Assembly: GCA_964575455.1 (NCBI GenBank)
Contig: CAZNRX010000011.1
Coordinates: 9,726-73,725, forward strand
Source of the DNA: SKLM01 sp964575455
Lineage (GTDB): Bacteria; Chloroflexota; Anaerolineae; B4-G1
DNA: 64,000 nt
Direction of reading: 5' to 3'
Below, one piece after another: positions 15,675-24,393 of this stretch. Positions within the stretch are counted from its first letter, which is position 1; the number at the start of each line of letters is the position of its first letter. Below the pieces are notes generated by a model. It ran no database searches, was not told the origin of the DNA, and was given only the letters and a program-made list of their open reading frames with translations. A program made the translations under genes and the position numbers.

Positions 15675-15884
15675 CTAGAGAGCCCTGACGCTGACGGCAC
15701 GGAGGCCCTTGGGGCCATCTTGGACGCCGAACTCGACGGCCTGGTTCTCCCTCAACGAGCGGAACCCGCCGCCCTCGATGTCCGAGTGATGCACAAATAC
15801 GTCCTCTCCAGCCTCACGCGAGATGAAGCCGTAACCCTTGCTGTCGTTGAACCACTTAACGGTTCCTTGCTGTCTTTCTGTCAT
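15675..15884 (-). CDS. Cold-shock domain protein (CspA family), 69 aa
   Basis: Single-domain RNA/ssDNA chaperone of the five-stranded OB fold. It has RNP1 (KGYGFISRE) and RNP2 (DVFVHHSDI), and starts MTERQQGTVKWFNDSKGYGF. The usual family length is 65-70. The frame is open upstream but only in Cys/Arg-rich sequence, so ATG 15884 is preferred; AAGGAG lies 13 bases before it. A long leader of about 130 bases, its own promoter and its own terminator make this a monocistronic unit. Confidence 0.95.
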   Translation of the reverse strand: MTERQQGTVKWFNDSKGYGFISREAGEDVFVHHSDIEGGGFRSLRENQAVEFGVQDGPKGLRAVSVRAL

Positions 15885-16019
15885 TTTCCTACTTGTTCTC
15901 CTTGAAATACTAACTCTTGAGTGAAGCGGGGAGAGGCAACAAAAGAGACAGCCCAGCCTCCGCAAGTCTGGGCAGTCTGTGTGTTCTAGCCAAAACCTAC
16001 TTCCTCTTACGTAACAGGC

Positions 16020-16047
16020 ATGATACCACCTTTTGGCAGGATGTCAA
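16020..16047 (-). promoter_or_regulatory. Sigma70-type promoter of the cold-shock gene
   Basis: On the minus strand TTGACA (16042-16047), a 16-base spacer and TATCAT (16020-16025). It predicts a start near 16013 and a leader of about 130 bases with a CCCAGA/CTGGG hairpin, as in many cspA-type genes where the leader controls mRNA stability and translation at low temperature. Confidence 0.8.
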
Positions 16048-16059
16048 CTGCATGACCCA

Positions 16060-16208
16060 GGGCAATCGCATTTGACCAGAATTCTGAAGTTTCGGCCGAG
16101 TATTCGTCCCGAGCGTTGCGCGCATTCTGGGCGGGATGCCTTTAGAAGCAGGCTATCCTGCAAACTTCGGAATTCTAAGCGTTCTCTCCTTTCCATATGC
16201 GATTGCCC
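16060..16208. repeat. Nested inverted-repeat element, about 150 bp
   Basis: Outer arms GGGCAATCGCAT (16060-16071) and ATGCGATTGCCC (16197-16208) pair perfectly over 12 bases. Inner arms 16078-16092 and 16162-16176 pair over 14 of 15 bases. GCATGACCC lies just outside both ends. The form is that of a MITE-like or large stem-loop element; it encodes nothing. Confidence 0.65.
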
Positions 16209-16383
16209 TGCTGCATGACCCACCCCGGCGGCCTCATCGTTCTCGCGCTCAAGGTGAAGATCTGCTCAGGCGAGATCCAGCGTTTCTCTACTCCATGTTG
16301 AGCACCAGGGGCAGGAACACGTGGGAGAGACGTACCATCACCCACTCACCATTCTGATGCCGCTCCACGCCCTTCTTTTCCCA

Positions 16384-18033
16384 CTACGGCGTTTCGTTAT
16401 CTGAGAGGAGGCCGTTTACCTTGTCCTCCCAGCACTCGCGAGCGACGCGCTCCTCGCCGCCGCGCGTCATGGTGCCATCGTAGGGCATGCGTCCATCGTG
16501 CGCGATCCAGCCGGAGAGGACCATGGGACAGGAACCGCTGCCGGCCGGAATCCACTCGCCGTTGTAGCGCCGGGCGATGTGGAGATGTGTGGCCTCGGCG
16601 GCCCCGCCCTCGCAGGAGGGATGGCCGATCCGCTCGCCACGCTCCAGATAGGCCCCCTCCTCAACCCGCTCCTCGGCGTAGATGTGGAGGTAGAGCAGGA
16701 CCCAGCCGGTCTGCTCGAAGCCATCGCCGTCGAGATCGACGATCACCTCGCCGTTCTCGCTGCGAAGCACCAGCCCGGGCGCCGCGGCGGTGACCCAGGC
16801 CGACGACGGGGCACAGCCGATCATCTTGTCGCCAGGCACGAAGTCGAGCGCCGCGCGCCCGCTGCCCACCCCCCAGCCGCCGTGCGGCCCGCCGGTATAG
16901 TACCAGGTCTCGCCTGACGGCCAGGGCAGGCGCATCTCCGGCTGCTCCAGCCCGGAGGGGACGAGGGGCTCGACGGTGTAGGCGAAGGGGTTGCCGAAGA
17001 GGCCCCCATAGACGGACAGGAAACCGTCGGGACCGACCATGGCCAGCCACGCCTCCCAGCCCGCCGCCAGCTCGGCCAGGCAGTTCTGGACGCCAACTGT
17101 GCCCGGGTTGAGCTGCGGGGCAGCGCCAACGCGCATCCCGTTGGTCAGCTGCACGGTCCTGCGGTCGCCGCGCTTCCAGCCATAGTAGCCCTCGTTGAGC
17201 CGCGCCGCGGCCCAGCTGAGCTGGTGGAAGAGACCCTCCTGATAGCTCTGCACGTGGCCCAGCGGGTAGACCAGGGTTCCGCCGTCGGGCTGGGCCTGGG
17301 TGACCCAGCCGGACTGCAGCTCCAGCAGGGTGAGCAGGACGCGCGGGCCGACGCTGAAGCGCTGCGAGACCAGCTGGACGACGTCCGCACCGCTACGCAG
17401 CTCGCCGTCGACCTGCTCGGTGTAGCCGCTCAGGTAGCCGCCCTGGCGCGACACGAAGCGCTCCAGGTCGAAATCGATGCTCGCCGGGCCGTAGATCAGC
17501 TGGCTGTCGGGTATCAGCTTGAGGGCCGGGCCAATATCGGTCGCCTCGGTGGGGATGCGCAGCACCTGGCCGGCGCCGATGCTGTCGGCGCTCTGCAGGT
17601 TGTTGGCGGAGACGATCTCGTCGACCGTGCAGCCGTAGACGGAGGCGATCAGGCTCAGCGTCTCGCCGGGTTGGACGGTGTAGGTCTCGACGGCCGGGTC
17701 GTCGCCGTAGCCGTCGGGGGTGGGGTTGGGGGTCGGGGTACCGCTGTACGTGCCCGGGTAGGCGGGCGACGGCGTCACGACCGCGGTCGGCGGCGCTGCG
17801 GCGACCGTGGTGGCCGGCTCGGAGACGGCGGGCTGGACCGCGGTTTGCCCGGCACCGACGGCCTCCTCGCTTTCTATCTCTGGCTCGGGCTCGGGGGTGG
17901 GCCGGGGTCGGTAGCAGGCAGCGAGCGTCAAGGCGATCACGAAAAGGAACAGCAAGAGCCGCCAGACCCGGACGGCACTCCGGCTCTTTGAGCTTGGCGG
18001 TGCGCGCCTAACTGCGAACCGAGATCGATTCAC
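16384..18033 (-). CDS. LysM-M23 lipoprotein, predicted cell-wall peptidase, 549 aa
   Basis: Secreted lipoprotein: membrane segment LLLFLFVIALTLAACYRPRP with a lipobox (LAAC), then a Pro/Thr-rich linker (TPNPTPDG), a LysM domain (YTVQPGETLSLIASVYGCTV, about 118-162), a middle helical region of about 200 residues not assigned, and a C-terminal M23-like fold with GGWGVGSGRAALDF, LYLHIYAEE, GERIGHPSCEGG and THLHIARR. The HxH and the D of GRAALDF are compatible with a metal site. The first 25 residues (SRFAVRRAPPSSKSRSAVR) are encoded by dispersed repeat family 2, so the mature protein may begin at the lipid-anchored Cys regardless of this basic leader. Likely role: remodelling of envelope polymers. 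Confidence 0.85.
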   Translation of the reverse strand: MNRSRFAVRRAPPSSKSRSAVRVWRLLLFLFVIALTLAACYRPRPTPEPEPEIESEEAVGAGQTAVQPAVSEPATTVAAAPPTAVVTPSPAYPGTYSGTPTPNPTPDGYGDDPAVETYTVQPGETLSLIASVYGCTVDEIVSANNLQSADSIGAGQVLRIPTEATDIGPALKLIPDSQLIYGPASIDFDLERFVSRQGGYLSGYTEQVDGELRSGADVVQLVSQRFSVGPRVLLTLLELQSGWVTQAQPDGGTLVYPLGHVQSYQEGLFHQLSWAAARLNEGYYGWKRGDRRTVQLTNGMRVGAAPQLNPGTVGVQNCLAELAAGWEAWLAMVGPDGFLSVYGGLFGNPFAYTVEPLVPSGLEQPEMRLPWPSGETWYYTGGPHGGWGVGSGRAALDFVPGDKMIGCAPSSAWVTAAAPGLVLRSENGEVIVDLDGDGFEQTGWVLLYLHIYAEERVEEGAYLERGERIGHPSCEGGAAEATHLHIARRYNGEWIPAGSGSCPMVLSGWIAHDGRMPYDGTMTRGGEERVARECWEDKVNGLLSDNETP

Positions 18034-18070
18034 CGCGGCACTCCGCTACGCTCCGAGCCGCACTACGAGC
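17973..18070. repeat. Dispersed repeat family 2, two adjacent copies
   Basis: Copies with the pattern GGCACTCCG...GAGC...CGCACTACGAA lie at 17973-18019 and 18035-18069. The first encodes the basic N-terminus of the LysM-M23 lipoprotein. Confidence 0.65.
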
Positions 18071-18115
18071 TGGGCGGCCTGACTACAAACAGGTAAGCGG
18101 GGAGGCGATGGGGGG

Positions 18116-19786
18116 TTATGCCTCATAGACCACCCGACCGTCGAAGATCGTCATGGCGATTGGCACGTCGTGGATCTCCATCGGATCAATGGTGAAGATA
18201 TCGCGCTCGAGCAGGACCAGATCGGCCAGCTTGCCCGGCGTGATGCTGCCCAGGTTGTCCTGTTGATCGCTGGTCAGGGCAGGTCCCATGGTGAAGCCCC
18301 AGACCGCCTCGGCCACAGTCAGCCGCTGCTTCGGGTACCAGCCACCCTTCGGCGTGCCGTCGCGCTGCTGGCGGGTGACGGCGGCGTGGATGCCCCAGAG
18401 CGGATTGGGGTCGGCCACCGGCGCGTCGGATCCAAAGGCGAGCGTGACACCGGCGTCGAGCATGTCGCGGAACGGATAGGAGAAACGGGCGCGGGGGCCG
18501 AGGGAGGTCTCGCTCAACGGAATATCGTCGGTGACGTGGATGGGCTGCACCGAGGCGACCACGTCCAGGCGAGCCAGACGCTCCACGTCCGCCGGACGTA
18601 TGACCTGCACGTGCTCGATGCGATGCGGCACCCGGCGCGCGCCCCCACTCGTGCTCTTCGTGTTTGCTGCGTGCCGCTCGAAGAGGTCGATCAGCCCTCG
18701 ATTGGTACGGTCGCCGATGCCGTGGACGGCGATCGCCAGCCCGGCCTGATCCGCCTTCCGCACGGCCTCCGCAATCTCCTCCATGGGCGTCAGCGGCATG
18801 CCGGCATCGTCCGTGTCCTCATACGGCTCCAGCATCCAGGCGGTGCGAGCCCCCTGGCTGCCGTCGGCGAAGAGCTTGACGTGGCCCACGCGGAGGCAGT
18901 CGTCACCGAAGCCGGGACGCATGCCCAAGGCAATCGCTTCATCCAGGCGCTTGCCGGGGATGCCCATCCAGAGCCGCAGCTCAAGCTCGCCCGCGCCCTG
19001 CAGCCGCTGGTAGGCGTGGAAGGCCGGCGGCCCGTCGGCGCCGCCCATGATGCGATGGTCGTGCACGCCGGTCAGCCCGAGGCGATGGAGTGCGCCGAAG
19101 CTATCGCGCATGGCCGCAACAGCCTGCTCCTCGGACGGCGCCGGGATAGCGTCCTGCACCAGATTGATGGCCAGCTCACGCAGGATGCCGGTCGGCCGGC
19201 CCGACTCGTCCCGGTCGATGCGTCCCTGGAGCGGGTCCAGCGTCTCGGCGTCGATGCCCGCCTCTCGGAGCGCACGGGTGTTGGCCACGGCCAGGTGGAG
19301 GTCGCTGCGCCAGATGACGACGGGATGGTCGGGAGCGACCTCGTCCAGGTCGTCACGTGTGGGCATGGTTGGATCCGGCCAGCGGGTCTCATTCCACCCC
19401 TGGCCGACGATCCAGCGACCGGCCGGGGTGTCGCTCGCCGCTTCCGCCACGCGCTGGCGAAGGTCCTCCAGCGAACTCGACTCGACGAGAGAGAGCCGCT
19501 GGCGGCTGAGGGCCCAGTCGCGGTAGTGGAAGTGCGCATCGGTCAGGCCAGGCAGCGCCAGGCGCCCGCCCAGGTCGATCTGGCGCGTATGGGGACCGGC
19601 CAGCGCCCGAACCTCCGCGTCGTCGCCGACGGCCAGGAAGCGGCCATTAGCGATGGCGACAGCGGTGGGCTGACGGCGCTCCGCTGGGTGAGCCTGAACC
19701 GTGTGCAGCTTGCCGTTGTAGAGAATCAGATCGGGTGGGAGGGCGCGGTCGGGAGACCGGCCACGACCGGTGGGGCTTTCAGGCAT
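18116..19786 (-). CDS. YtcJ-like metal-dependent amidohydrolase, 556 aa
   Basis: Amidohydrolase_3/YtcJ family: starts LILYNGKLHTVQAHP, has the metal-binding strand GLTDAHFHYRD, later HGIGDRTNRGLIDLFE and HRIEHVQV, and the late FGSDAPVADPNPLWGI. Known members act on exocyclic C-N bonds of varied small substrates; the substrate is not predictable. A short family-1 repeat encodes ANTKSTSGG (near 18650) in a surface loop before HRIEH. GGAGGT precedes the ATG; it begins 30 bases after the N-formylglutamate-amidohydrolase-like gene and closes a three-gene hydrolase operon. Confidence 0.88.
   Translation of the reverse strand: MPESPTGRGRSPDRALPPDLILYNGKLHTVQAHPAERRQPTAVAIANGRFLAVGDDAEVRALAGPHTRQIDLGGRLALPGLTDAHFHYRDWALSRQRLSLVESSSLEDLRQRVAEAASDTPAGRWIVGQGWNETRWPDPTMPTRDDLDEVAPDHPVVIWRSDLHLAVANTRALREAGIDAETLDPLQGRIDRDESGRPTGILRELAINLVQDAIPAPSEEQAVAAMRDSFGALHRLGLTGVHDHRIMGGADGPPAFHAYQRLQGAGELELRLWMGIPGKRLDEAIALGMRPGFGDDCLRVGHVKLFADGSQGARTAWMLEPYEDTDDAGMPLTPMEEIAEAVRKADQAGLAIAVHGIGDRTNRGLIDLFERHAANTKSTSGGARRVPHRIEHVQVIRPADVERLARLDVVASVQPIHVTDDIPLSETSLGPRARFSYPFRDMLDAGVTLAFGSDAPVADPNPLWGIHAAVTRQQRDGTPKGGWYPKQRLTVAEAVWGFTMGPALTSDQQDNLGSITPGKLADLVLLERDIFTIDPMEIHDVPIAMTIFDGRVVYEA
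18647..18666. repeat. Family 1 repeat inside the amidohydrolase gene
   Basis: CGTGCTCTTCGTGTTT in the plus strand; read on the minus strand it encodes NTKSTS in the amidohydrolase. Confidence 0.55.
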
Positions 19787-19816
19787 CAGTTACCTCCAAG
19801 GCTGGTAGGGCCACGA

Positions 19817-20611
19817 TCAACGGTGAGAGCGTGCGTCTGGACTTGCCCCCGCTCTATCGGCGATCAGGTCGGGGCGATCGGAGACGGGCAGGGATTCTGG
19901 AACGGGCGCCAAGGATTCGACCAACAGGACGAGAGCCTGGACCATGCGCTCGATGCGCTTGGGATCCCCATGAAACGGCCCGGGCAGCGTCGCATCCTCG
20001 CGGCGCTCGACGACGCGGAGGAGCGGATGAAGCTCGATCTGAGCCGCGGGGACGCCCAAACGCTGGGAGACGAAACGCGTGATGGTCTCCTGGTCGCCCA
20101 GGCCGCAGGCGGTGAACGTGTCATCGACGTCGAGGCGATCAGGAGAGGCGGCGTCACGGCGGAAGCCGCACGCCTCCAGCTGCCGGATGATCTCGGGCCG
20201 CTGCTCGGGACAGCTCTGCCCTTTCATGGTGCCGAGCGCCACGCCAAACGATCGATCCGGCGCCGTGCCGTGGACGTCGAAGACGAAGTGGACCCCGGCC
20301 TGCCTCACGACCTGGCTCAGGCGCCGCTTGTAGGGTACGTCCGGATACCAATTGGGGTCGGTGGGGGAGCGACGGCGGGCGTAGATGGCGTGAGCGCCGG
20401 TCAGGCTGGCGACCAGGCAGACCATGGCGGCCGTGAACTCCTCCTCTTCCTTCGCCTCTCCACGTCGCGTGTGGACGGCGCCGTGGGGTGCGGAGAGGAG
20501 GACGGGCGTCGTGCCCGGGAGCAGGCCCATTCTGGAAGCTCCATCCCGCGGTGGCTCCTGATAGCGCACGTCAGCCTCCAACGCCACCAGGCGCTCAAGC
20601 AGATCCGGCAA
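19817..20611 (-). CDS. N-formylglutamate amidohydrolase-like protein, 264 aa
   Basis: Family signs are PVLLSAPHGAVHTRRG near the N-terminus, SLTGAHAIYARRR and FVFDVHGTAPDRSF, with conserved His residues that place a metal site. The family hydrolyses N-formyl or related N-acyl amino acids in histidine-type degradation, but distant members such as this one have unknown substrates. The start is a TTG (MPDLLERL) 10 bases after the stop of the M20 peptidase gene; AGGGGG lies upstream. Co-transcription with M20 and amidohydrolase genes suggests a peptide or N-acyl amino-acid breakdown pathway. Confidence 0.75.
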   Translation of the reverse strand: MPDLLERLVALEADVRYQEPPRDGASRMGLLPGTTPVLLSAPHGAVHTRRGEAKEEEEFTAAMVCLVASLTGAHAIYARRRSPTDPNWYPDVPYKRRLSQVVRQAGVHFVFDVHGTAPDRSFGVALGTMKGQSCPEQRPEIIRQLEACGFRRDAASPDRLDVDDTFTACGLGDQETITRFVSQRLGVPAAQIELHPLLRVVERREDATLPGPFHGDPKRIERMVQALVLLVESLAPVPESLPVSDRPDLIADRAGASPDARSHR

Positions 20612-20621
20612 GAAGAGCCCC

Positions 20622-21995
20622 CTAGCGAGGAAGCTCGCCCAGGAAGGTCATGAAGCGAATGCTCGTCTCGATCCCCTTGTAGAAATTGGGCAGATGGAAC
20701 TTCTCGTTGGGGGAATGGAGCCGATCATCGGGCAAGCCAAAGCCCATCAGGATGGTCTCTATGCCCAGCATGCTCTGGAACTTGGCGACGACGGGGATCG
20801 AGCCCCCACGCCGGACCAGAAGCGGCGCCTTGCCAAACGCCTCCTCGTAGGCACGGGACGCGGCCTCCATCATGGGGCTGTCCCGGTCGACGACGGCCGG
20901 CTCACCGCCGTGCAGGGCGCTAACCTCCACGTCGACGGCCTGCGGCGCCAGTTCCTCGATAGTCCCACGGACGAGCTCCGCGATCCTCTCGGGGTCCTGA
21001 TCTGGGACCAGGCGCATCGAGATCTTGGCGAAGGCCTTGCTGGGGAGCACCGTCTTGGCGCCCGGCTCGGTGTAGCCGCCCCAGATACCGTTGACGTCCA
21101 GCGTGGGGCGGGCCGTGGTCCGCTCGACGATGGTGTAGCCGGGCTCGCCCCAGTCGGAGCTCACGCCAGCCTCCTCGAGCCACTCCTCGCGATCGAAGGG
21201 CACGTCCGCCAGCTCGGCGCGCTCCTCCGCGGAGAGCTCGCGCACGTCGTCGTAGAAACCGGGGACGGTGATGCGCCCGTTCTCGTCATGGAGCTGGGCG
21301 ACGATGGCGCACAAGGCGTTGATGGGATTAAGGACGGCGCCGCCGTAGAGGCCCGAATGGAGGTCGTGATCGGGACCGGTGACCGCCACCTCCACGTAGG
21401 CGAGGCCGCGCAGCCCATAGACGATGGAGGGAACGCCCTTGCGGACAAAGCCGGTATCAGAGACCAGCGCTACGTCGGCCTCCAGCAGCTCCTTGTGCTC
21501 GCGGATGAACGGCTCGAGGCTGGGGCTGCCGCACTCCTCCTCCCCCTCGAAGATGCACTTGACGTTGACGGGCAGCCGGTCCTGAGTCTCGCTGAAGGCC
21601 TCGACGGCCTTCACGTGCGTGTAGAGCTGTCCCTTGTCGTCCGAGGCACCGCGGGCAAGGATGTCCTCGCCCACGACGGTCGGCTCGAACGGCGGCGTCT
21701 CCCAGAGGTCCAGGGGATCGGGGGGCTGAACGTCATAGTGACCGTAGATCAGGACGGTCGGCGCTTCGGGGCCAGCCTCCATCCAGGCGCCATAAACGAT
21801 GGGATGACCGGAGGTGGGCATTACCTCGGCCTCGGAAAGGCCGGCCTCCAGCAGCCTCTCTCGCAACCAGGCCGCCGCGCGCTCGACGTCCGCTTCGTGC
21901 TTGGCCTGAGTGCTTACGCTCGGAATGCGCAGGAAGGCCTTCAACTCAGCCAGGTAGTCATCTTGATGGGATCGCGCGTAGTTCAGAGCTTCCAC
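20622..21995 (-). CDS. M20 family metallopeptidase (dipeptidase), 457 aa
   Basis: Cytosolic zinc dipeptidase/acylase of the M20 family. Seen: LIYGHYDVQPPDPLDLWETP (metal His-Asp), ARGASDDKGQ (bridging Asp), FEGEEECGSPSL (catalytic Glu), VSDTGF and the lid domain around LHSGLYGGAVLNPI, then a C-terminal zinc His (RLHSPNEKF). Length fits M20 dipeptidases. The GTG start follows GAGGGGT. It heads the three-gene operon behind the promoter at 22072-22100. Confidence 0.93.
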   Translation of the reverse strand: MEALNYARSHQDDYLAELKAFLRIPSVSTQAKHEADVERAAAWLRERLLEAGLSEAEVMPTSGHPIVYGAWMEAGPEAPTVLIYGHYDVQPPDPLDLWETPPFEPTVVGEDILARGASDDKGQLYTHVKAVEAFSETQDRLPVNVKCIFEGEEECGSPSLEPFIREHKELLEADVALVSDTGFVRKGVPSIVYGLRGLAYVEVAVTGPDHDLHSGLYGGAVLNPINALCAIVAQLHDENGRITVPGFYDDVRELSAEERAELADVPFDREEWLEEAGVSSDWGEPGYTIVERTTARPTLDVNGIWGGYTEPGAKTVLPSKAFAKISMRLVPDQDPERIAELVRGTIEELAPQAVDVEVSALHGGEPAVVDRDSPMMEAASRAYEEAFGKAPLLVRRGGSIPVVAKFQSMLGIETILMGFGLPDDRLHSPNEKFHLPNFYKGIETSIRFMTFLGELPR

Positions 21996-22071
21996 TTGTC
22001 ACCCCTCATCTTTCCATCGCATCGGTCATGAGACCCGAGATTTTGAAAGCAGCTAGGTCCAACAACACTTT

Positions 22072-22100
22072 ATTATACACCAGATTGGCACGAAGGAAAA
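22072..22100 (-). promoter_or_regulatory. Probable promoter of the M20 hydrolase operon
   Basis: On the minus strand, a perfect TATAAT (22072-22077) with TTTTCC 17 bases upstream (22095-22100). The -10 is strong and the -35 weak. Confidence 0.55.
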
Positions 22101-22116
22101 GCTGCACAGGCCAAGG

Positions 22117-22212
22117 TGACCGGCACTTCGGTCGACCTTTGGGGGGGACAATGGCTGAAGCTCGCGATTCGCTTCCGGCAGTTCGACTATGGCGTCGCAA
22201 GTGCCGGTCACC
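22117..22212. repeat. Inverted-repeat element between divergent operons
   Basis: GGTGACCGGCACTT near 22117 and AAGTGCCGGTCACC near 22199 are perfect 14-base inverted arms about 70 bases apart. The ends resemble the 31-nt palindromes (GGTGCC...GGCACC) opened by an insert. No gene lies inside. Confidence 0.6.
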
Positions 22213-22250
22213 TCACCGATGAACATGATAAGGCTCTGGGCACCCGGGTT

Positions 22251-22279
22251 TTGTCAAGGGGGGCTGACTGTGTTATACT
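22251..22279 (+). promoter_or_regulatory. Sigma70-type promoter of the PAS histidine kinase gene
   Basis: TTGTCA (22251-22256), a 17-base spacer and TATACT (22274-22279). It predicts a start near 22286, 76 bases before the ATG. Confidence 0.75.
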
Positions 22280-22361
22280 CGCAGGCCAAGGGAGCGCTGC
22301 GCGGGCGACGGTGATTGCGCCGAGCCGCGCGCCGTTCAGAGCATCGATCAGAGGCGCATGT

Positions 22362-23516
22362 ATGGTCAAGGAAAGCGGCACAGCTGAAGAGATCGTCGAG
22401 AACCTCCCCATAGGCGTAATCGTGGTGGATGAAGAGATGCACGTCCTCCACCTGAACCCAACGGCGGAGGAGCTCACGGGCCACGACTCCCCAGACGTCG
22501 TCGGAAAGCGCCTCCCCCAGCTGTTCGGCCCCGGGCTCTGGGCGGAGGAGAGCGCGCTTGAGCACGCCATGGAGACGGGCGAGCGGGTTGGGCCGCGGGT
22601 GGGCCTTGTGACCAAAGCAGTCGCAGACGATGGCACGGAGGCCAGCCAGTCCGCAAGCCGCGCTCAAGCAGATCAGCGACGCCTCCTCATCGGAGCAAGC
22701 CCGATCGGGGGGCGACGAGCGGGTTCGCCTGGGCAGCGGGTCGACAGCACCGATCAAGCACGATATCTGATCAGCCTACAGGAGGCGAGCCCCTTCTACC
22801 AGATCGGGCCTGGCAGGGTGTCGGACATCTCACACGACATACGCGGGCCCCTGGCGTCGATCCGGGCCTACACGGAGCTTCTCGTCGATGGGATCGATGA
22901 GGGCGATCCTGAGCTGCGCCAGCAATTCCTGGAGGTGATCGACCAGAGAACGCGCTATCTGACGGATCTGGTCGTCAACCTGACCAGCCTGGTGCGATGG
23001 GACCTGGGGTATCTGGAGATGACCAAGGCGCGCGTCTCGCTATACGAGTTGGTGAGCGAAGCTGTGATGACCCTCCAGGTTCAAGCCCGCCAGCAGGACG
23101 TGCGACTGACTCTGGACGCAGCAGACAAGGGCCAGGGGAAGGGGCACACCATCGTGGCCGACCGTGACGCGGTGTCCACGCTCCTGAGGAATGTGATCGG
23201 CAACGCTGTCAAGTTCAGCGGGGCGGGGGGGGACGTGGTGGTCTCACTGCGCCGTGCGGGGCAGGACGAGATCGTGACGGTAGCGGACGAGGGGTGCGGC
23301 ATAGACCCCGAGGATATACCGCGCATCTTCGAGACGTTCTATCGCGGTAGTAACGCGACCGCAGCGGGGATTGAGGGCAGCGGGCTGGGACTGGCGGTGG
23401 TGAAGTTTATCGCGGAGGCGCACGACGGGGCGATTGACGTGGGGAGCGACGAGGAAGCAGGGACGAGGGTGACGATCAGGCTGCCTGCAGAGGAGGGGGC
23501 CGCACATTGGCCGTGA
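22362..23516 (+). CDS. PAS-domain sensor histidine kinase, 384 aa
   Basis: Soluble sensor kinase. An N-terminal PAS domain (IVENLPIGVIVVDEEMHVLH) is followed by a HisKA helix with phospho-acceptor His (VSDISHDIRGPLASIRAY), then a HATPase_c domain with N box NVIGNAVKFSG, G1 DEGCGID and G2 GSGLGLAVVKFIAEAH. There is no membrane segment and no response regulator next to it. The frame is open 246 bases upstream, but those bases are promoter and inverted repeat, so ATG 22362 with GAGG eight bases before is chosen. Confidence 0.9.
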   Translation: MVKESGTAEEIVENLPIGVIVVDEEMHVLHLNPTAEELTGHDSPDVVGKRLPQLFGPGLWAEESALEHAMETGERVGPRVGLVTKAVADDGTEASQSASRAQADQRRLLIGASPIGGRRAGSPGQRVDSTDQARYLISLQEASPFYQIGPGRVSDISHDIRGPLASIRAYTELLVDGIDEGDPELRQQFLEVIDQRTRYLTDLVVNLTSLVRWDLGYLEMTKARVSLYELVSEAVMTLQVQARQQDVRLTLDAADKGQGKGHTIVADRDAVSTLLRNVIGNAVKFSGAGGDVVVSLRRAGQDEIVTVADEGCGIDPEDIPRIFETFYRGSNATAAGIEGSGLGLAVVKFIAEAHDGAIDVGSDEEAGTRVTIRLPAEEGAAHWP

Positions 23517-23531
23517 TGGGGGCAGCACTCG

Positions 23532-23640
23532 CCTCTTCGGGCTTGTCGTTGCGAGCCGCACTACGAACGTTGTACGACGGATGGAGGCGGCAATCGGCTC
23601 TTCACGCTTGGCGTTCCGAACCGCACAACAAACGAATGCA
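23532..23640. repeat. Dispersed repeat family 2, two copies
   Basis: GGCTTGTCGTTGCGAGCCGC with ACTACGAACG and a second diverged copy to 23640 fill the space between the convergent kinase and FHA genes. Confidence 0.55.
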
Positions 23641-23659
23641 GGCACGAATGTCCGGGCGG

Positions 23660-24319
23660 TCAGCGATTCTCCAGGCGGAAGCCGTGGCCCCGCACCGTGA
23701 CGATGTACTCGTGATCAGGGTCTATGGCATCAATGCGATCACGGAGGCGGTGGATGAGCGCGTCGATGGCCTGCTCCGTGACACCGAAGGCCTCCTCCTC
23801 CGACCAGACCGCCTTCACAATGGCATCCCTTGAGACGACCTGCCCCTCGTTGTCGAAGAGAACCTCCAACAGTCGGTACTGAGCTGGCGAGAGGGGCGGC
23901 GACAGCTCCTGCCCCCCGATAAAGACCCGCTTGGCCGGGTGGTCGATGCGCAGGCCCTTGTGGGGGCCGGTGAGCTCCAGAGGAACGGTCGCGTCGGCGC
24001 CCACGAAGCCCAACTTGACGTAGAGGGCGATCTGTATCTCGTCACCGTCCTGCAAAGGGTACGGCTCACCCTGTACTTTCTCACCGTTGACAAAGGTGCC
24101 GTTCTTGCTTCCCAGGTCCCGGAGCAGGTAGCCCCCGTCGTGGGGATGGGCAGCATCCTTGCGCTCTATCTGGGCATGTTGACGCGAGACCTGGCGCTTC
24201 GGAAGCACGACGTCACAATCGTCTGACCGCCCAATGGTGGTGTAGTCCTGATCCAGAATCCAGCGCTCACCTTTCAGCTCGCCTTCGTAGGCGATAAGCA
24301 TCGGTCTATCCTGTTGCAC
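23660..24319 (-). CDS. FHA-winged-helix transcription regulator, 219 aa
   Basis: An N-terminal FHA phosphothreonine-binding domain (TTIGRSDDCDVVLPKRQVSR, then HAQIER and LGSKNGTFVNGE, residues about 25-90) is joined to a C-terminal OmpR/PhoB-type winged helix (LSPAQYRLLEVLFDNEGQVV, then HRLRDRID and IVTVRGHGFRLE). The GTG start has a full AAGGAGG site. It is transcribed away from a Ser/Thr kinase gene 75 bases off. The simplest reading is that the kinase phosphorylates a protein whose pThr the FHA domain reads, switching DNA binding. Confidence 0.92.
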   Translation of the reverse strand: MQQDRPMLIAYEGELKGERWILDQDYTTIGRSDDCDVVLPKRQVSRQHAQIERKDAAHPHDGGYLLRDLGSKNGTFVNGEKVQGEPYPLQDGDEIQIALYVKLGFVGADATVPLELTGPHKGLRIDHPAKRVFIGGQELSPPLSPAQYRLLEVLFDNEGQVVSRDAIVKAVWSEEEAFGVTEQAIDALIHRLRDRIDAIDPDHEYIVTVRGHGFRLENR

Positions 24320-24331
24320 TATGCTGCCTCC

Positions 24332-24360
24332 TTGACAGAGTACGTTTTCTCACCTATGAT
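24332..24360 (+). promoter_or_regulatory. Sigma70-type promoter of the Ser/Thr kinase gene
   Basis: TTGACA (24332-24337), a 17-base spacer and TATGAT (24355-24360). It lies in the 75-base divergent gap, so the FHA regulator could act on it. Confidence 0.8.
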
Positions 24361-24393
24361 GGATGACGGAGAAGAAGAAGAGAGGTTAGGTCC

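Noticed and set aside
18170..20653. An 827-codon plus-strand open frame opposite the amidohydrolase and N-formylglutamate-amidohydrolase-like genes
   Set aside because: It is antisense to two genes with clear family motifs and good ribosome sites, has low-complexity Arg/Gly/Asp composition and no recognisable domain. Long antisense frames are expected at this G+C content.
20694..22031. A 445-codon plus-strand frame opposite the M20 peptidase
   Set aside because: Complete antisense overlap with an M20 gene that has all metal ligands; no motifs in the antisense product.
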